DNA of 64,000 bases from an uncultured Phaeodactylibacter sp. (GTDB lineage: Bacteria > Bacteroidota > Bacteroidia > Chitinophagales > Saprospiraceae). Numbering within the stretch: the stretch's first letter is position 1; every line of letters starts with the position of its first letter. Location of the stretch: the NCBI GenBank assembly GCA_913057245.1, contig CAJXNH010000013.1, positions 1 to 64,000 on the forward strand, given 5' to 3'. The notes under the pieces were generated by a model that did not search any database, was not told the origin of the DNA, and saw only the letters and a list, made by a program, of their open reading frames with translations. A program made the position numbers and the translations under genes. Of this stretch, positions 34,174-43,079 are shown piece after piece.

Positions 34174-34504
34174 GTTGCCAATTTCAATAATTGGGTCTCA
34201 GCTTTGATCCGATTCTTTGATCCATTATACCGAGCTACTCAAAGCAGCTACGTCAGGTAGCCTTTAAACACTGCGGCACTTTGTAAGCTTTTGTCAATTA
34301 CTAGACCTGTTTATTTTCGAGCTTATGTCGTATAGTAACCAATGTAAAATTAGGATTATTTTGATAAAATAATGAATAGTGGGGTGGTAAATTAAGGTTT
34401 TTCCTGTCACCTTTTCTACGCACTTGGGTGAAAGACAAAAGATCAGACTGCTAAATAGTGCATTTTGAGTTGGCATAAATTTTGGACTTAGTCTCCTTTC
34501 CGCA
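34174..34504. other. Intergenic gap before the polyprenyl synthase promoter
   Basis: AT-rich and divergent. A short CCAATT/AATTGG hairpin lies at 34178-34194. No open frame, repeat or RNA gene was found. Confidence 0.4.
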
Positions 34505-34535
34505 TTTGTGGAACCATATTGCTTGCCTATCTTTG
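34505..34535 (+). promoter_or_regulatory. Near-consensus Bacteroidota promoter
   Basis: TTTG (34505-34508), exactly 19 bases, then TATCTTTG (34528-34535). The ATG at 34555 lies 19 bases further on, which rules out the upstream ORF start at 34519 because that lies inside the promoter. Confidence 0.65.
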
Positions 34536-34554
34536 TCCAAACATCACACCTTTT

Positions 34555-35535
34555 ATGCTTGAGATCAAGGCGCTTAGGGAAGCCTTCGAAGCTTACCGCC
34601 AACAGCACGCTTTTACAAAGGCTCCGCAGGGGCTCTACGAACCAGTTGAATATATTATGTCTTCTTCCGGCAAGCGGTTACGGCCGGTCCTGGTTTTAAT
34701 AGGGGGCGCTTTGTTTAAGGGGGATTTCGCCTACAGTCTGCCTGTCGCTATGGCCGTGGAAATCTTCCATAATTTTTCTCTGGTCCACGATGATATTATG
34801 GATGCAGCACCTTTGCGAAGGGGCCGCCCTGCGGTGCATACTAAATATGGATTGAATACAGGTATTCTCAGTGGTGATGTCATGCTTATTTACGCCTATC
34901 AGTTTCTGTCGAAAGGGGGCAAAACCGCCAGGGAAGTAGCCGCCTTACTAAATATATTCAACGCTGTGGCAATAGAGGTTTGTGAAGGACAGCAATTTGA
35001 TGTGGACTTTGAGTCCCGGAATGATGTCACAATTTCGGAATATATCAATATGATCGAGCTCAAAACGGCGGCCCTTATCGGGGGGAGCCTTCAGATGGGA
35101 GGAATCACCGCCGGAGCACCCCCGGCAGCTCAGCTTCAACTCCGTGACTTTGGGCGCAATATTGGCATTGCCTTTCAGCTTCAAGACGATATCCTGGATA
35201 CCTTTGGGGACCCTGAGAAGTTTGGAAAGCGGGTGGGTGGCGATATCCTGCAAAACAAAAAAACCTTTCTTATTCTTAAAGCGCTTGAGCTTGCTGAAGG
35301 AGATACTTATAAAGCCCTTCACGATTTGATGACGACAACTCCTGATGACGAAGCTGGTAAAGTCAGTACGGTCACACAAATCCTGCGGGAGCTCAGCATA
35401 CCGGCATGGGCAGAACAACAAAAACAGCAATATCAGGAGCGGGCCTTTAGCGCACTCGGTCAATTGGATGCGCCCCAGCAGGGCAAGGATCAGCTTCGGT
35501 CACTGGCAGAACAACTACTGGTACGGGAATCCTAA
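34555..35535 (+). CDS. Polyprenyl (trans-isoprenyl) diphosphate synthase
   Basis: 326 residues starting MLEIKALREAFEAY. Both aspartate-rich motifs are present: DDIMD (79-83) in FSLVHDDIMDAAPLRRG and DDILD (211-215) in AFQLQDDILDTFGDP. SSGKRLRPVL and NKKTFLILKAL are further family blocks. It condenses isopentenyl diphosphate with an allylic diphosphate to make a longer prenyl chain; whether C15, C20 or longer is not clear from sequence. The chosen start follows a near-consensus promoter by 19 bases. Confidence 0.93.
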   Translation: MLEIKALREAFEAYRQQHAFTKAPQGLYEPVEYIMSSSGKRLRPVLVLIGGALFKGDFAYSLPVAMAVEIFHNFSLVHDDIMDAAPLRRGRPAVHTKYGLNTGILSGDVMLIYAYQFLSKGGKTAREVAALLNIFNAVAIEVCEGQQFDVDFESRNDVTISEYINMIELKTAALIGGSLQMGGITAGAPPAAQLQLRDFGRNIGIAFQLQDDILDTFGDPEKFGKRVGGDILQNKKTFLILKALELAEGDTYKALHDLMTTTPDDEAGKVSTVTQILRELSIPAWAEQQKQQYQERAFSALGQLDAPQQGKDQLRSLAEQLLVRES

Positions 35536-35896
35536 CCTCCACGGAGTTGCAAAAGAAAAGGAGCAACCACCGTAAAGTGGCTACCCCTCACACTATGAAA
35601 CACTATAAATTAATAAGCTTAAATGCATTGGTTTGAAAGGCCAGACCATGTCAATATTCATGATTTGGCGCAAAGCACTGAACAGCTTGTTCTTGAAAAC
35701 TCAAAAACAATAAGCATTGTGCTGCTTTCTCTGAATAGCACTTATGCGATAGACCTAAATAAATAAGGTAGTTACCACAAACCGGAAGGAAGGCCGGGAG
35801 GGTAACAGCCTCTGTTTGTTTGTTGTGTAGTTCTCTGGACTTGCGAAACTACTATCGTAGCGGTTTCAATTCAAATGTATTAACTAATATTAACAA
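35536..35896. other. Intergenic gap, no gene seen
   Basis: Convergent gap after the polyprenyl synthase. A weak hairpin ACGG-GTTGC/GCAAC-CCGT lies near 35541-35573, and a CACAAAC/GTTTGTTGTG pair brackets about 35780-35828. No reading frame or known element. Confidence 0.4.
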
Positions 35897-36340
35897 TTAC
35901 AAGAAAATTTTGCCATTCCACCATTCCTGCTCAATTGTTGCTGCTTTTTTCTTGTAAAAATTAATAGCTGGCTCATTCCAGTCCAAGACCTGCCACTTCA
36001 CCAACCGGCAGCCTTTGGCTTTAGCCGTGTCCAGAAAGGCGTCAAAAAGAGCCTCCCCAATTCCGCTGCGGCGGTAGGCCGCCTGAACGACGAAATCCTC
36101 CAGGTACAGCATCTTGCCCTTCCAGGTGGAGTAGGTCATATAGTATAAAGCCATACCAATGATCTTGTGCTCCTGCTCTGCTACCAGGGCTTCAAAGACG
36201 CCTTCCCGGAAGTCGCGCTGATAGTCTTCCAGCGTGGCTGTGAATTCATGGGCAGCCTTTTCATATTCAGCCAGTTCAAGTACGAGGTTGTGAATGGCGG
36301 GCAGGTCCTCTGCAGTGCCCGGACGGATATTGATCTGCAT
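35897..36340 (-). CDS. GNAT-family N-acetyltransferase
   Basis: 147 residues. Starts MQINIRPGTAEDLPAIHNLV, typical for the diamine/amino acid N-acetyltransferase group. The acetyl-CoA loop is AAYRRSGIGEALFDAF after LYLEDFVV, then KWQVLDWNEPAINFYKK. The pattern resembles spermidine/thialysine N-acetyltransferases; the substrate is inference. It starts 6 bases after the acylphosphatase stop. Confidence 0.88.
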   Translation of the reverse strand: MQINIRPGTAEDLPAIHNLVLELAEYEKAAHEFTATLEDYQRDFREGVFEALVAEQEHKIIGMALYYMTYSTWKGKMLYLEDFVVQAAYRRSGIGEALFDAFLDTAKAKGCRLVKWQVLDWNEPAINFYKKKAATIEQEWWNGKIFL

Positions 36341-36346
36341 AAGCGA

Positions 36347-36616
36347 TTATCTGATGATTGCAAACTGCTGGAAAGCAGCAATGGGTTGTTCTTCCACTTC
36401 CACGGATTCGACGCGGGCTTCTGAAGGGCCTTCCCCGCACCATTCTATCCACCGTTGAAGTTTCGCATCGGGCCCCTGCCCAACAGCGGAAACCGTACCA
36501 TCCGGCTCGTTTTTTACCCAGCCTTTGATACCAAGCTGTTGCGCTTTCTCCCGCGTGGAGGCTCTGTAGAAAACCCCTTGTACCCTGCCGGTAATCCGCA
36601 GTTTTACTTGCCGCAT
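36347..36616 (-). CDS. acyP: Acylphosphatase
   Basis: 89 residues from the ATG at 36616; the longer open frame uses a TTG at 36637. The loop GRVQGVFYRASTREKA binds the acyl phosphate with the catalytic arginine, and GWVKNEPDGTVSAVGQG contains the catalytic asparagine. It hydrolyses acyl phosphates such as carbamoyl or acetyl phosphate. Its leader is short because a strong terminator for the upstream protease gene lies only 27 bases before the start. Confidence 0.93.
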   Translation of the reverse strand: MRQVKLRITGRVQGVFYRASTREKAQQLGIKGWVKNEPDGTVSAVGQGPDAKLQRWIEWCGEGPSEARVESVEVEEQPIAAFQQFAIIR

Positions 36617-36642
36617 AACATCGTGTTTTGCAGGCAATATAC

Positions 36643-36669
36643 AAAAAAGGGGCTGCGCAAGGCAGCCCC
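36643..36669 (-). terminator. Strong intrinsic terminator of the M43 protease gene
   Basis: Minus-strand GGGGCTGC (36669-36662), CTTGC loop, GCAGCCCC (36656-36649), then six T residues. It lies 47 bases after the protease stop and 27 bases before acyP. Confidence 0.8.
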
Positions 36670-36715
36670 ATGAGGATTGAGGTTGTTCGCCATTTTGAGC
36701 ATGGCGAAGGTACAG

Positions 36716-39700
36716 TTATTGTTTGATCACTTGCTGGCTGAAGGTCGACTCCGCGTCCGTGACTTGAAGTAGATAGCTACCTGCCTGCAGTTGCTTCAGA
36801 TTCATTTGGTATTGTTGCCATCCCGCAGTGGTTGCCGTTTGAATGCCACGAAGCAGCAGCTGGCCGTCAAGGCTGAATAACCGGTATTCAACCGGACCTG
36901 CCTTTGCGGTATGGTGCCCGATATTCAGTACATCCCGGACCGGATTGGGGGCAACCTGGGGCAGCCTGCCAGACAGGGTTGCTTTTTCCAGGCCATTGAT
37001 GACCAACACGTCATCTTGCTGGTAGCGTGGTGTCTGCCCGCTTTCAAACAACGGCCGGTAAAAGTCAGCCGACTGCTGTCCGCCTCTCCATAATTGCAGG
37101 TAATAAGGCTGCCCTGCTTTCAGGGCTTCCTGCTGATGCGGCGTTGCTTCATCGTCTCCCCAAACCGTCAGGGCAAAGTGTTCGCCTTCGTAGCGGCTGC
37201 GGCCAAATACATTACCTTCTGCATCCGTCACCACGACTTCGTCACCGGGCATCAGCCAACGGTTGGCTACAGGGGCCGGGAGAATAAGGGTCGCGCTGTT
37301 GCCAGTGGGCCTGAGCCCGGCTGCCGCCCGTTCTTCCAGTATGGCATCTCCTTCGCCTCCGGGAGTCGGAGCATACAATGCATTCAGATCCGGGCTGATT
37401 AAGGAGTTGGGGCTGTAAGTCAGGGTGTCATTGGCTGTGAGCCGGAGGTGATAGCCGCGTCCGGGCATCATATTACCGATGTCATCAATATTGAGTGCTG
37501 GAATGTAGGTGTCACCTGTGCCGTTCTTGGCGATCAGGAGATTGGAACCGATACCGGCCATTTCACCGGCAATGGGTGATGGGCTGTCTCTTAGATAGGC
37601 TACAATCTGCCAGCCGGCACTAAGTGGGATGGAGGTTTGAGGGTCCATTTGCTCACCGGTGAGGGTCAGTACCCTGGTGTTCCCCATTTTGACCTGATAG
37701 CCCTCGAGCATATTCCAGTCGCCAATGTCATTGATGTTAAAGGTTGGAATGTAGGAGTTGCCAACGCCATCCTTTACAATAATAACATCTGTAGCTACCG
37801 GGCTGAAAATCTGGTCAATAGCCAGGTCCGAAGGCATCACATAACTGGAAATGGTATTCCAGCCTACATCGAGGGTGATATCCAGCGAAATATCGAGGGT
37901 CACCGTAAGGCTCTCCAGAGCGCTGATGCCATCCGATGCATAGCTGTCGGTATGGGTGATCAGGATATCCGTTGGGGCATAGGTCGCAAGGGCCTCATAG
38001 GCCAGACCCTCTGAAGTGCGCCAGACCATAACGGTAAAGGTCTCACCCGGTGCAAACCCGTCCTTTTCCGGAGTTTGGGAGTCATCGCCGTATACCGTTA
38101 TCACGGTATTGCTCTGTGGGTTCCATTGTCCGAATCCGGCACAGCGCATAGTGTCCGTATCGGTGTAGAAGAAGCCGATCCAGTCGTCCGTGCTCAGTGG
38201 CTGCCCGTCGATGCTGCTGAATAAGTCATCGGGTACAATTACACTGTGGTTGTCGCCCGTCACCGTAACCGTCCACGGTGCCCCGGTTGTGGGGATGAAA
38301 ATACTGTCGAGCTTGCTCAGCCCATCCAGCGCGAAGCGGTTGGTGTGTGAAATGATATTGTCAATTGGTGCAAATGCGCCCTGAGCATCCAGGGTGTCCT
38401 GTGTCAGGGACTGCAGTACGCGAATCTGGAAGAACTCTCCCTCGTCAAATCCATCTTTCGCAGGCGTCTGGGCGTCATCTCCGTATACCGTTACCGCTGT
38501 GTTATTGTTGGGGTCCCACTGACCGGCACCAGCGCAGCGGGGGGTGCCGTTATCGTCGTAGAAGAAGCCGATCCAGTCGGTGGGGCTGAGTAGGCTGCCG
38601 CCCAGGTCGCTGAAGAGGGTATCCGGCAGTACAACAGTATGCGTGATACCCGTTGGCGTGACGGGCCATGGCGCAACATTTGATTGTGGATTCTGATTGA
38701 TCGTAGCCGTTGTTGAGTTGCCGCCGCCTGAGATCAGGATATTGGCAATACGCAGGGAGCCGCTGTTGTTGGCTTCATAACAAACCGTGACCGTACCATC
38801 CCCAGTGCCACTTGCCGGTGTAACAGAAGTAATCCATGCCGTCTGGGAATTAGCCGTCCAGGAGGTATTACTGCTGATGCTGAAGTTCACGCAGTTGGCC
38901 GGGTGCTCGGTGGTAATACTGGAAGGGGTTACCGTGAGGGTACTCGCTGTTCCTGCGGCCTGTGTGATGGTTGCCATTTGGGGCGGTAAGCCTTGGGTGC
39001 TCACAATCACCATGACAGAACGTGGGGCGCCGGTAGTATTTTCCGTAAAGGAAACGATCAGGGTCTGATTGCCATTTCCTGAGGCGGCAGAAAGCGTAGC
39101 CCATGACTGACTGGTATTTGCGGTCCAGCTTACATTGGATGTTACGGAAACCGTAGTTTGTCCCGCCGGGGCGCTCACTTGCTGATTGGCCGGGCTAATG
39201 GTCAGGACCGGTCCGGTGGCAGCAGCATTTTGCAGAATGGTGGCGGTTTGACTGGGCTGCCCTGCGCTGCTGAGCGTCAGGGTCGCTATGCGTTGGGTTG
39301 ATGTCGTATTTTCACTGTAAGTGATGGTAATAGTCGCATTGCCCGTTCCGGAGGTTTGGGAAAGCGTAGCCCAGCTTTGGCTGGAGCTAAGTGTCCAGCT
39401 CGTATTGGACGTAACCTGAACGGTGGTTTGCCCTGCCGGTGCTGTCACCACCTGCGAGGCAGGGGTAATGGCAATATTTGCCGGGGCACCTGCCTGGGTC
39501 ACAGCTACGTTTTGGTCGGCTACGCCGTCTCCGGTTACAAGAACATTCACAGTACGGCTGCTTGTGCCCAGATTGGGGGTAGCGTTCAGGGTGACGATAC
39601 CATCACCAAGGCCGCTTAACGGGCTGGCATCTAACCATGGGGCATTCTCTGCCACCTGCCAGTTGGTATTGGAGGAGATGCTGAAGCCTGCCGTGCCCCC

Positions 39701-42457
39701 GGTATGGGGTATACTGAGACTGCCCGGAGTGATGGTCAGGAAGTCGGGGTTGTTTATAGTCAGCTGATAATCCTCTACTTCGCGGATACCTCCGGTGGCA
39801 CATGGGGTACTGTAGCCACCTGTGCTCATAGCCACTCGCATCCGGGTACTGCCGGAAGCCAGGTTGTCTGGAATAGATAGCTGCCCACTTAAAGATCCCT
39901 GGCTGCCACTTGTGCCCTGATAAAGCTGTTCGCCCGCATCATCAAAGTCATTATCCTGGTTCAGATCGACCCAAACCCGCCAGTACACCAGCGTACTTGA
40001 AGACAGCCCCTGAGCCTGCAGGAACAAGGGGTAACTGTTACCTGGCTGTACGCTGGTATTGAGGTTGGTGTAGTGGCCATATCCGTGATCGTTACCGGAA
40101 ATATTGTTGATGGCGCCTATATTTACCCGGTCAATCCAGACCGTTCGGCTGTTGCCATAAGAATAGCAATAGGCGTCATCGCAACCAATAGTGGAAAATG
40201 CGGAAGTAGCAGAAAAATCGCTAAAGCTGCTACCGCAGTCCGATCTAACCTCCACCTGGTAGTCCGAACAAGGGATAAGATTGTAGACGTAGTCAGTCGT
40301 ATCGGTTAACCAGGAAGTCGTGGACCAGGTAAAGCTACCCACGGTCCGGTACCTGATTTGATAAGCGGTGGCACCGGGCGATGGGGCCCATGCGATCCTG
40401 GCAGAAGCGTACCCCACGTCGCTTGCAGAAGGTGCGGATGGAGCACTACAGAAGCCTGGCTGTATATTCAGACTATAGTCCTCCACGTCTGTAAATCCAC
40501 CGGTAGAGCAAGGTTCAGGGAAATTATTGCGGTCCATGCTAATGCGCAGCCGGGTATTTCCAACCACACTTCCGGGAGGAATGGTAATTGCACCGGATAC
40601 CAGTGAACTACTATTGGTCGCTGCGGAAAGCAACAGCTCGCCAGGGTCTTCAAAGTCGCTGTCCTGATTGAGGTCTGCCCATACCCGCCAGTAGACAGGC
40701 GCTACGAACTCATCATCAGAATTCATAATCAGGGTATAGGACTGGCCTTGTACCACATTAGCACTCATGTTGGTGAAGTTGGAGTATCCATTTCCGTTGC
40801 CGGAATTATTGGATAAGTTACTCAGGGCTACACTTGTGATCCAGGCACTCCAACTATTGCCGTAGGAATAGCAGTAGGCATCGGAGCAACCCGTGGTACC
40901 AATAGTATAAGGGTTACTCCAAATGCTGGGGATGCCGTTGCAAACCGATTGAACTTGCCACTCCAGCGTATTACAAGGGGACAAGTTCTCTATAGTATGT
41001 TCGCTTTGGACCAGACCCTGCTCGACCGTCCATGGAGCAGTGGAAACGGTGCGGTACCTTACATTATAGCCTTGTGCGCCGGGTACCGCTTCCCAATCCT
41101 GAGTGATATGAGAGTAATCAGCTGAAACCGTTTCTACATTAGAGGGTGGACTGCAGGGAGTCGTATAGGAAAAGGCAAAACCAAAGTTCTCAGCAGACCA
41201 TCGGTCGTCCCACTCAAAGTAGTAGCGGGTGCCTGCCGTTACATTCAGGATGACCTCACTGGCGAGATTCGGCCCGCTTTGGCTGATAGCGCAGTCATCA
41301 TCACTGTTGTCAATAGGGGTGAGGTTGCCGCAGGAGCCGGTGTAAACCCAAAGCCGGGTATTCACATCATTCAGGCAGCTGCTGATGGAAATACTGCCAT
41401 CGGCAGGGGCATCATAGTAGAACCAGTCCGCATGCTGAGCGCCACCGGAACAGTTCACGCACCCGTTCCCCTCATCAGGCCCATCGGGGAAATAGTTGCC
41501 ATTGGTGGTGATAGGCTGGGCATCCGCACAGGTAGAACCTACGCTGGGTGCTGTACCGCAGGAAAGGTAGCCTCTGGCGTTGGTGTTGTAAAAGCTGGCC
41601 CGCGCATACTGGCCGGCAGAGAAGGTGTTTCGACAGCTGTGAGGCGCATAAGACATGATATTAGACACGTCCGGGTTGTAAGAGTCGCCATTGGCATCTG
41701 TGAAGGTTCCGGTATACACACAGTTAGACACCACATATCCGGTACATCCAATGCCCAGTAAGCCAGGGTCGGCAGGCGTATCGCAGATGTCATCGCCAGC
41801 GGTGCTGCAATTGGAGCCGTTTACAAGCTCATCGGTCAGCCCTCCGCAGTTGGTCTTACCGTGCGTATGGTAAAGCCCGAAGTAATGCCCCACCTCGTGC
41901 GCAAAGGTGTTCCCTCCGGATGAAAAGCAGCTTTTAGCTACAGTAATCAGGTCGCGCCCGCCACCGGGAAGGTAAGCGTATCCGCAAAGGCCACCCCCTG
42001 AACTTGTCGTGAGGCTGCCACCTGGAATGATAATGTTGAGGACATCCTCTACGCCATAAGTATTCCAGAAGCTGGTCTCTTCTGAAATGCTAAAGTTGAA
42101 GTAGGTGTCGCTGTTGATGAAATTGATGGGCGCACACTGGAAAAATTCCATGCTCGCATTAATAAAAAAGTCATTGACTTCAGTCAGCCCGGCATTGAAC
42201 TCGGCTTCAGTTACACCGCCAGTGCCATCATTCCGGCGTATAATGTGCACCTGAACGGGGACCATATCCACCGTGCTGTAACTACCGGGAGAAAATGCGG
42301 CTGCAAAGTTCTCGTAGTCCTGCTGTAGACTGTCCATCAATTGAATAGAGGCTGGGTTGGCTATTGCACCGCAGGGGGAAATCGTAGGGGTGTTTTGTGC
42401 CAGAAGTGGGGGGAGCGCCAAAAAAAATAGTCCTAGAAACTGTACCAAACACTTCAT
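36716..42457 (-). CDS. 1913-residue T9SS-exported M43 metalloprotease with GEVED, BACON and repeat modules
   Basis: Signal peptide 1-20 (LALPPLLA). The M43 pappalysin-like peptidase spans about 60-300, with zinc motif HEVGHYFGLYH (187-197) and CDTPADPG. A pre-peptidase-like beta domain follows (about 305-435). Then two cycles of FN3 plus GEVED (EPCSTGGFTDVEDYSL and a second ATGGIREVEDYQL), about four BACON repeats (SNTSWTLSSSQSWATLS type), two copies of a module with DWIGFFY and VTVYGDD, a domain with VGWNTISSYV, and a C-terminal T9SS sorting domain (APNPVRDVLNI ... GSYLLQV). The protease should act at or outside the cell surface, and the modules may bind glycans or mucin-like material (BACON is linked to that). 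No frameshift is seen. Confidence 0.9.
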   Translation of the reverse strand: MKCLVQFLGLFFLALPPLLAQNTPTISPCGAIANPASIQLMDSLQQDYENFAAAFSPGSYSTVDMVPVQVHIIRRNDGTGGVTEAEFNAGLTEVNDFFINASMEFFQCAPINFINSDTYFNFSISEETSFWNTYGVEDVLNIIIPGGSLTTSSGGGLCGYAYLPGGGRDLITVAKSCFSSGGNTFAHEVGHYFGLYHTHGKTNCGGLTDELVNGSNCSTAGDDICDTPADPGLLGIGCTGYVVSNCVYTGTFTDANGDSYNPDVSNIMSYAPHSCRNTFSAGQYARASFYNTNARGYLSCGTAPSVGSTCADAQPITTNGNYFPDGPDEGNGCVNCSGGAQHADWFYYDAPADGSISISSCLNDVNTRLWVYTGSCGNLTPIDNSDDDCAISQSGPNLASEVILNVTAGTRYYFEWDDRWSAENFGFAFSYTTPCSPPSNVETVSADYSHITQDWEAVPGAQGYNVRYRTVSTAPWTVEQGLVQSEHTIENLSPCNTLEWQVQSVCNGIPSIWSNPYTIGTTGCSDAYCYSYGNSWSAWITSVALSNLSNNSGNGNGYSNFTNMSANVVQGQSYTLIMNSDDEFVAPVYWRVWADLNQDSDFEDPGELLLSAATNSSSLVSGAITIPPGSVVGNTRLRISMDRNNFPEPCSTGGFTDVEDYSLNIQPGFCSAPSAPSASDVGYASARIAWAPSPGATAYQIRYRTVGSFTWSTTSWLTDTTDYVYNLIPCSDYQVEVRSDCGSSFSDFSATSAFSTIGCDDAYCYSYGNSRTVWIDRVNIGAINNISGNDHGYGHYTNLNTSVQPGNSYPLFLQAQGLSSSTLVYWRVWVDLNQDNDFDDAGEQLYQGTSGSQGSLSGQLSIPDNLASGSTRMRVAMSTGGYSTPCATGGIREVEDYQLTINNPDFLTITPGSLSIPHTGGTAGFSISSNTNWQVAENAPWLDASPLSGLGDGIVTLNATPNLGTSSRTVNVLVTGDGVADQNVAVTQAGAPANIAITPASQVVTAPAGQTTVQVTSNTSWTLSSSQSWATLSQTSGTGNATITITYSENTTSTQRIATLTLSSAGQPSQTATILQNAAATGPVLTISPANQQVSAPAGQTTVSVTSNVSWTANTSQSWATLSAASGNGNQTLIVSFTENTTGAPRSVMVIVSTQGLPPQMATITQAAGTASTLTVTPSSITTEHPANCVNFSISSNTSWTANSQTAWITSVTPASGTGDGTVTVCYEANNSGSLRIANILISGGGNSTTATINQNPQSNVAPWPVTPTGITHTVVLPDTLFSDLGGSLLSPTDWIGFFYDDNGTPRCAGAGQWDPNNNTAVTVYGDDAQTPAKDGFDEGEFFQIRVLQSLTQDTLDAQGAFAPIDNIISHTNRFALDGLSKLDSIFIPTTGAPWTVTVTGDNHSVIVPDDLFSSIDGQPLSTDDWIGFFYTDTDTMRCAGFGQWNPQSNTVITVYGDDSQTPEKDGFAPGETFTVMVWRTSEGLAYEALATYAPTDILITHTDSYASDGISALESLTVTLDISLDITLDVGWNTISSYVMPSDLAIDQIFSPVATDVIIVKDGVGNSYIPTFNINDIGDWNMLEGYQVKMGNTRVLTLTGEQMDPQTSIPLSAGWQIVAYLRDSPSPIAGEMAGIGSNLLIAKNGTGDTYIPALNIDDIGNMMPGRGYHLRLTANDTLTYSPNSLISPDLNALYAPTPGGEGDAILEERAAAGLRPTGNSATLILPAPVANRWLMPGDEVVVTDAEGNVFGRSRYEGEHFALTVWGDDEATPHQQEALKAGQPYYLQLWRGGQQSADFYRPLFESGQTPRYQQDDVLVINGLEKATLSGRLPQVAPNPVRDVLNIGHHTAKAGPVEYRLFSLDGQLLLRGIQTATTAGWQQYQMNLKQLQAGSYLLQVTDAESTFSQQVIKQ

Positions 42458-42865
42458 AAATATTCGGGTTTTAAAAAACTTTAAGAACCCAAACAGATAT
42501 CAAACCCCGCGCCCTCTACAGTTTACTGTGACAGATTAAGTAGCAAAAGGCAGCGCGTCAGGCGCAGGCCTGACACTCTGTTTTTGGGCATATCTGTTTG
42601 ATGTTAACAATTAATTAATGTCAACCTCTTCACGAGATTGAGATATAGCGTGTTCTTTGTTGCCTTAGTGTTGTGGGGAAGTGTTGTACGTTGTACGATC
42701 TTGGTAAGATAGACATAGTGCCCTCAGCAGGGGGGAGTAAATATAAGGTGATTTCTAATATTTCTATGCTTAATACGTCAGGGATTTTATTGGGTTTCAA
42801 AATCCATGTTAATTTTCTTCTGATTTTTTGAAACTGTCGCTCCTCATTCACATTTATGTTTAAAT
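42458..42865. other. Intergenic gap between the large protease and the zinc-ribbon gene
   Basis: CAAACAGATAT (42490-42500) recurs inverted at 42590-42600, a possible operator pair. Between them is a GTCAGGC-GCAG-GCCTGAC hairpin (42557-42574) followed by T's on the plus strand. The 92-codon minus-strand open frame at 42630-42908 has no signal, motif or compositional support and overlaps the zinc-ribbon start, so I do not call it. Confidence 0.4.
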
Positions 42866-43033
42866 ATGAAAACAAAGATCTGTAATACCTGTAATCGGGA
42901 GGAAACAACGTTATACAGAGTACAGCTTCAAAAGAAGGGCCCCTGGGTTTTCGTCTGTAAAAGCTGTTGTAAGCAACACCAGCAACGACCGGGGTACCGG
43001 TATGGTGGGACCTGGAAGGGCTACCGGCATTAG
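42866..43033 (+). CDS. Small zinc-ribbon protein (55 aa)
   Basis: A short gene starting MKTKICNTCNREETTLYRVQ and ending GYRYGGTWKGYRH. Two cysteine pairs (C6, C9 as CNTC and C31, C34 as CKSC, with a further C35) form a probable zinc ribbon. The tail GYRYGGTWKG and the block GPWVFVCKSC are typical of a small conserved bacterial family with no assigned function. It lies 46 bases upstream of the amidohydrolase on the same strand. I think it is real because of the motif density and codon structure. Confidence 0.7.
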   Translation: MKTKICNTCNREETTLYRVQLQKKGPWVFVCKSCCKQHQQRPGYRYGGTWKGYRH

Positions 43034-43079
43034 TTTGCCGAAAGTTCGTTATTTTGAGCCCTTCAAATAATGAATTAGT

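Noticed and set aside
42630..42908. 92-codon minus-strand open frame upstream of the zinc-ribbon gene
   Set aside because: No motif, signal or compositional support, and its start overlaps the much better supported zinc-ribbon gene on the other strand.
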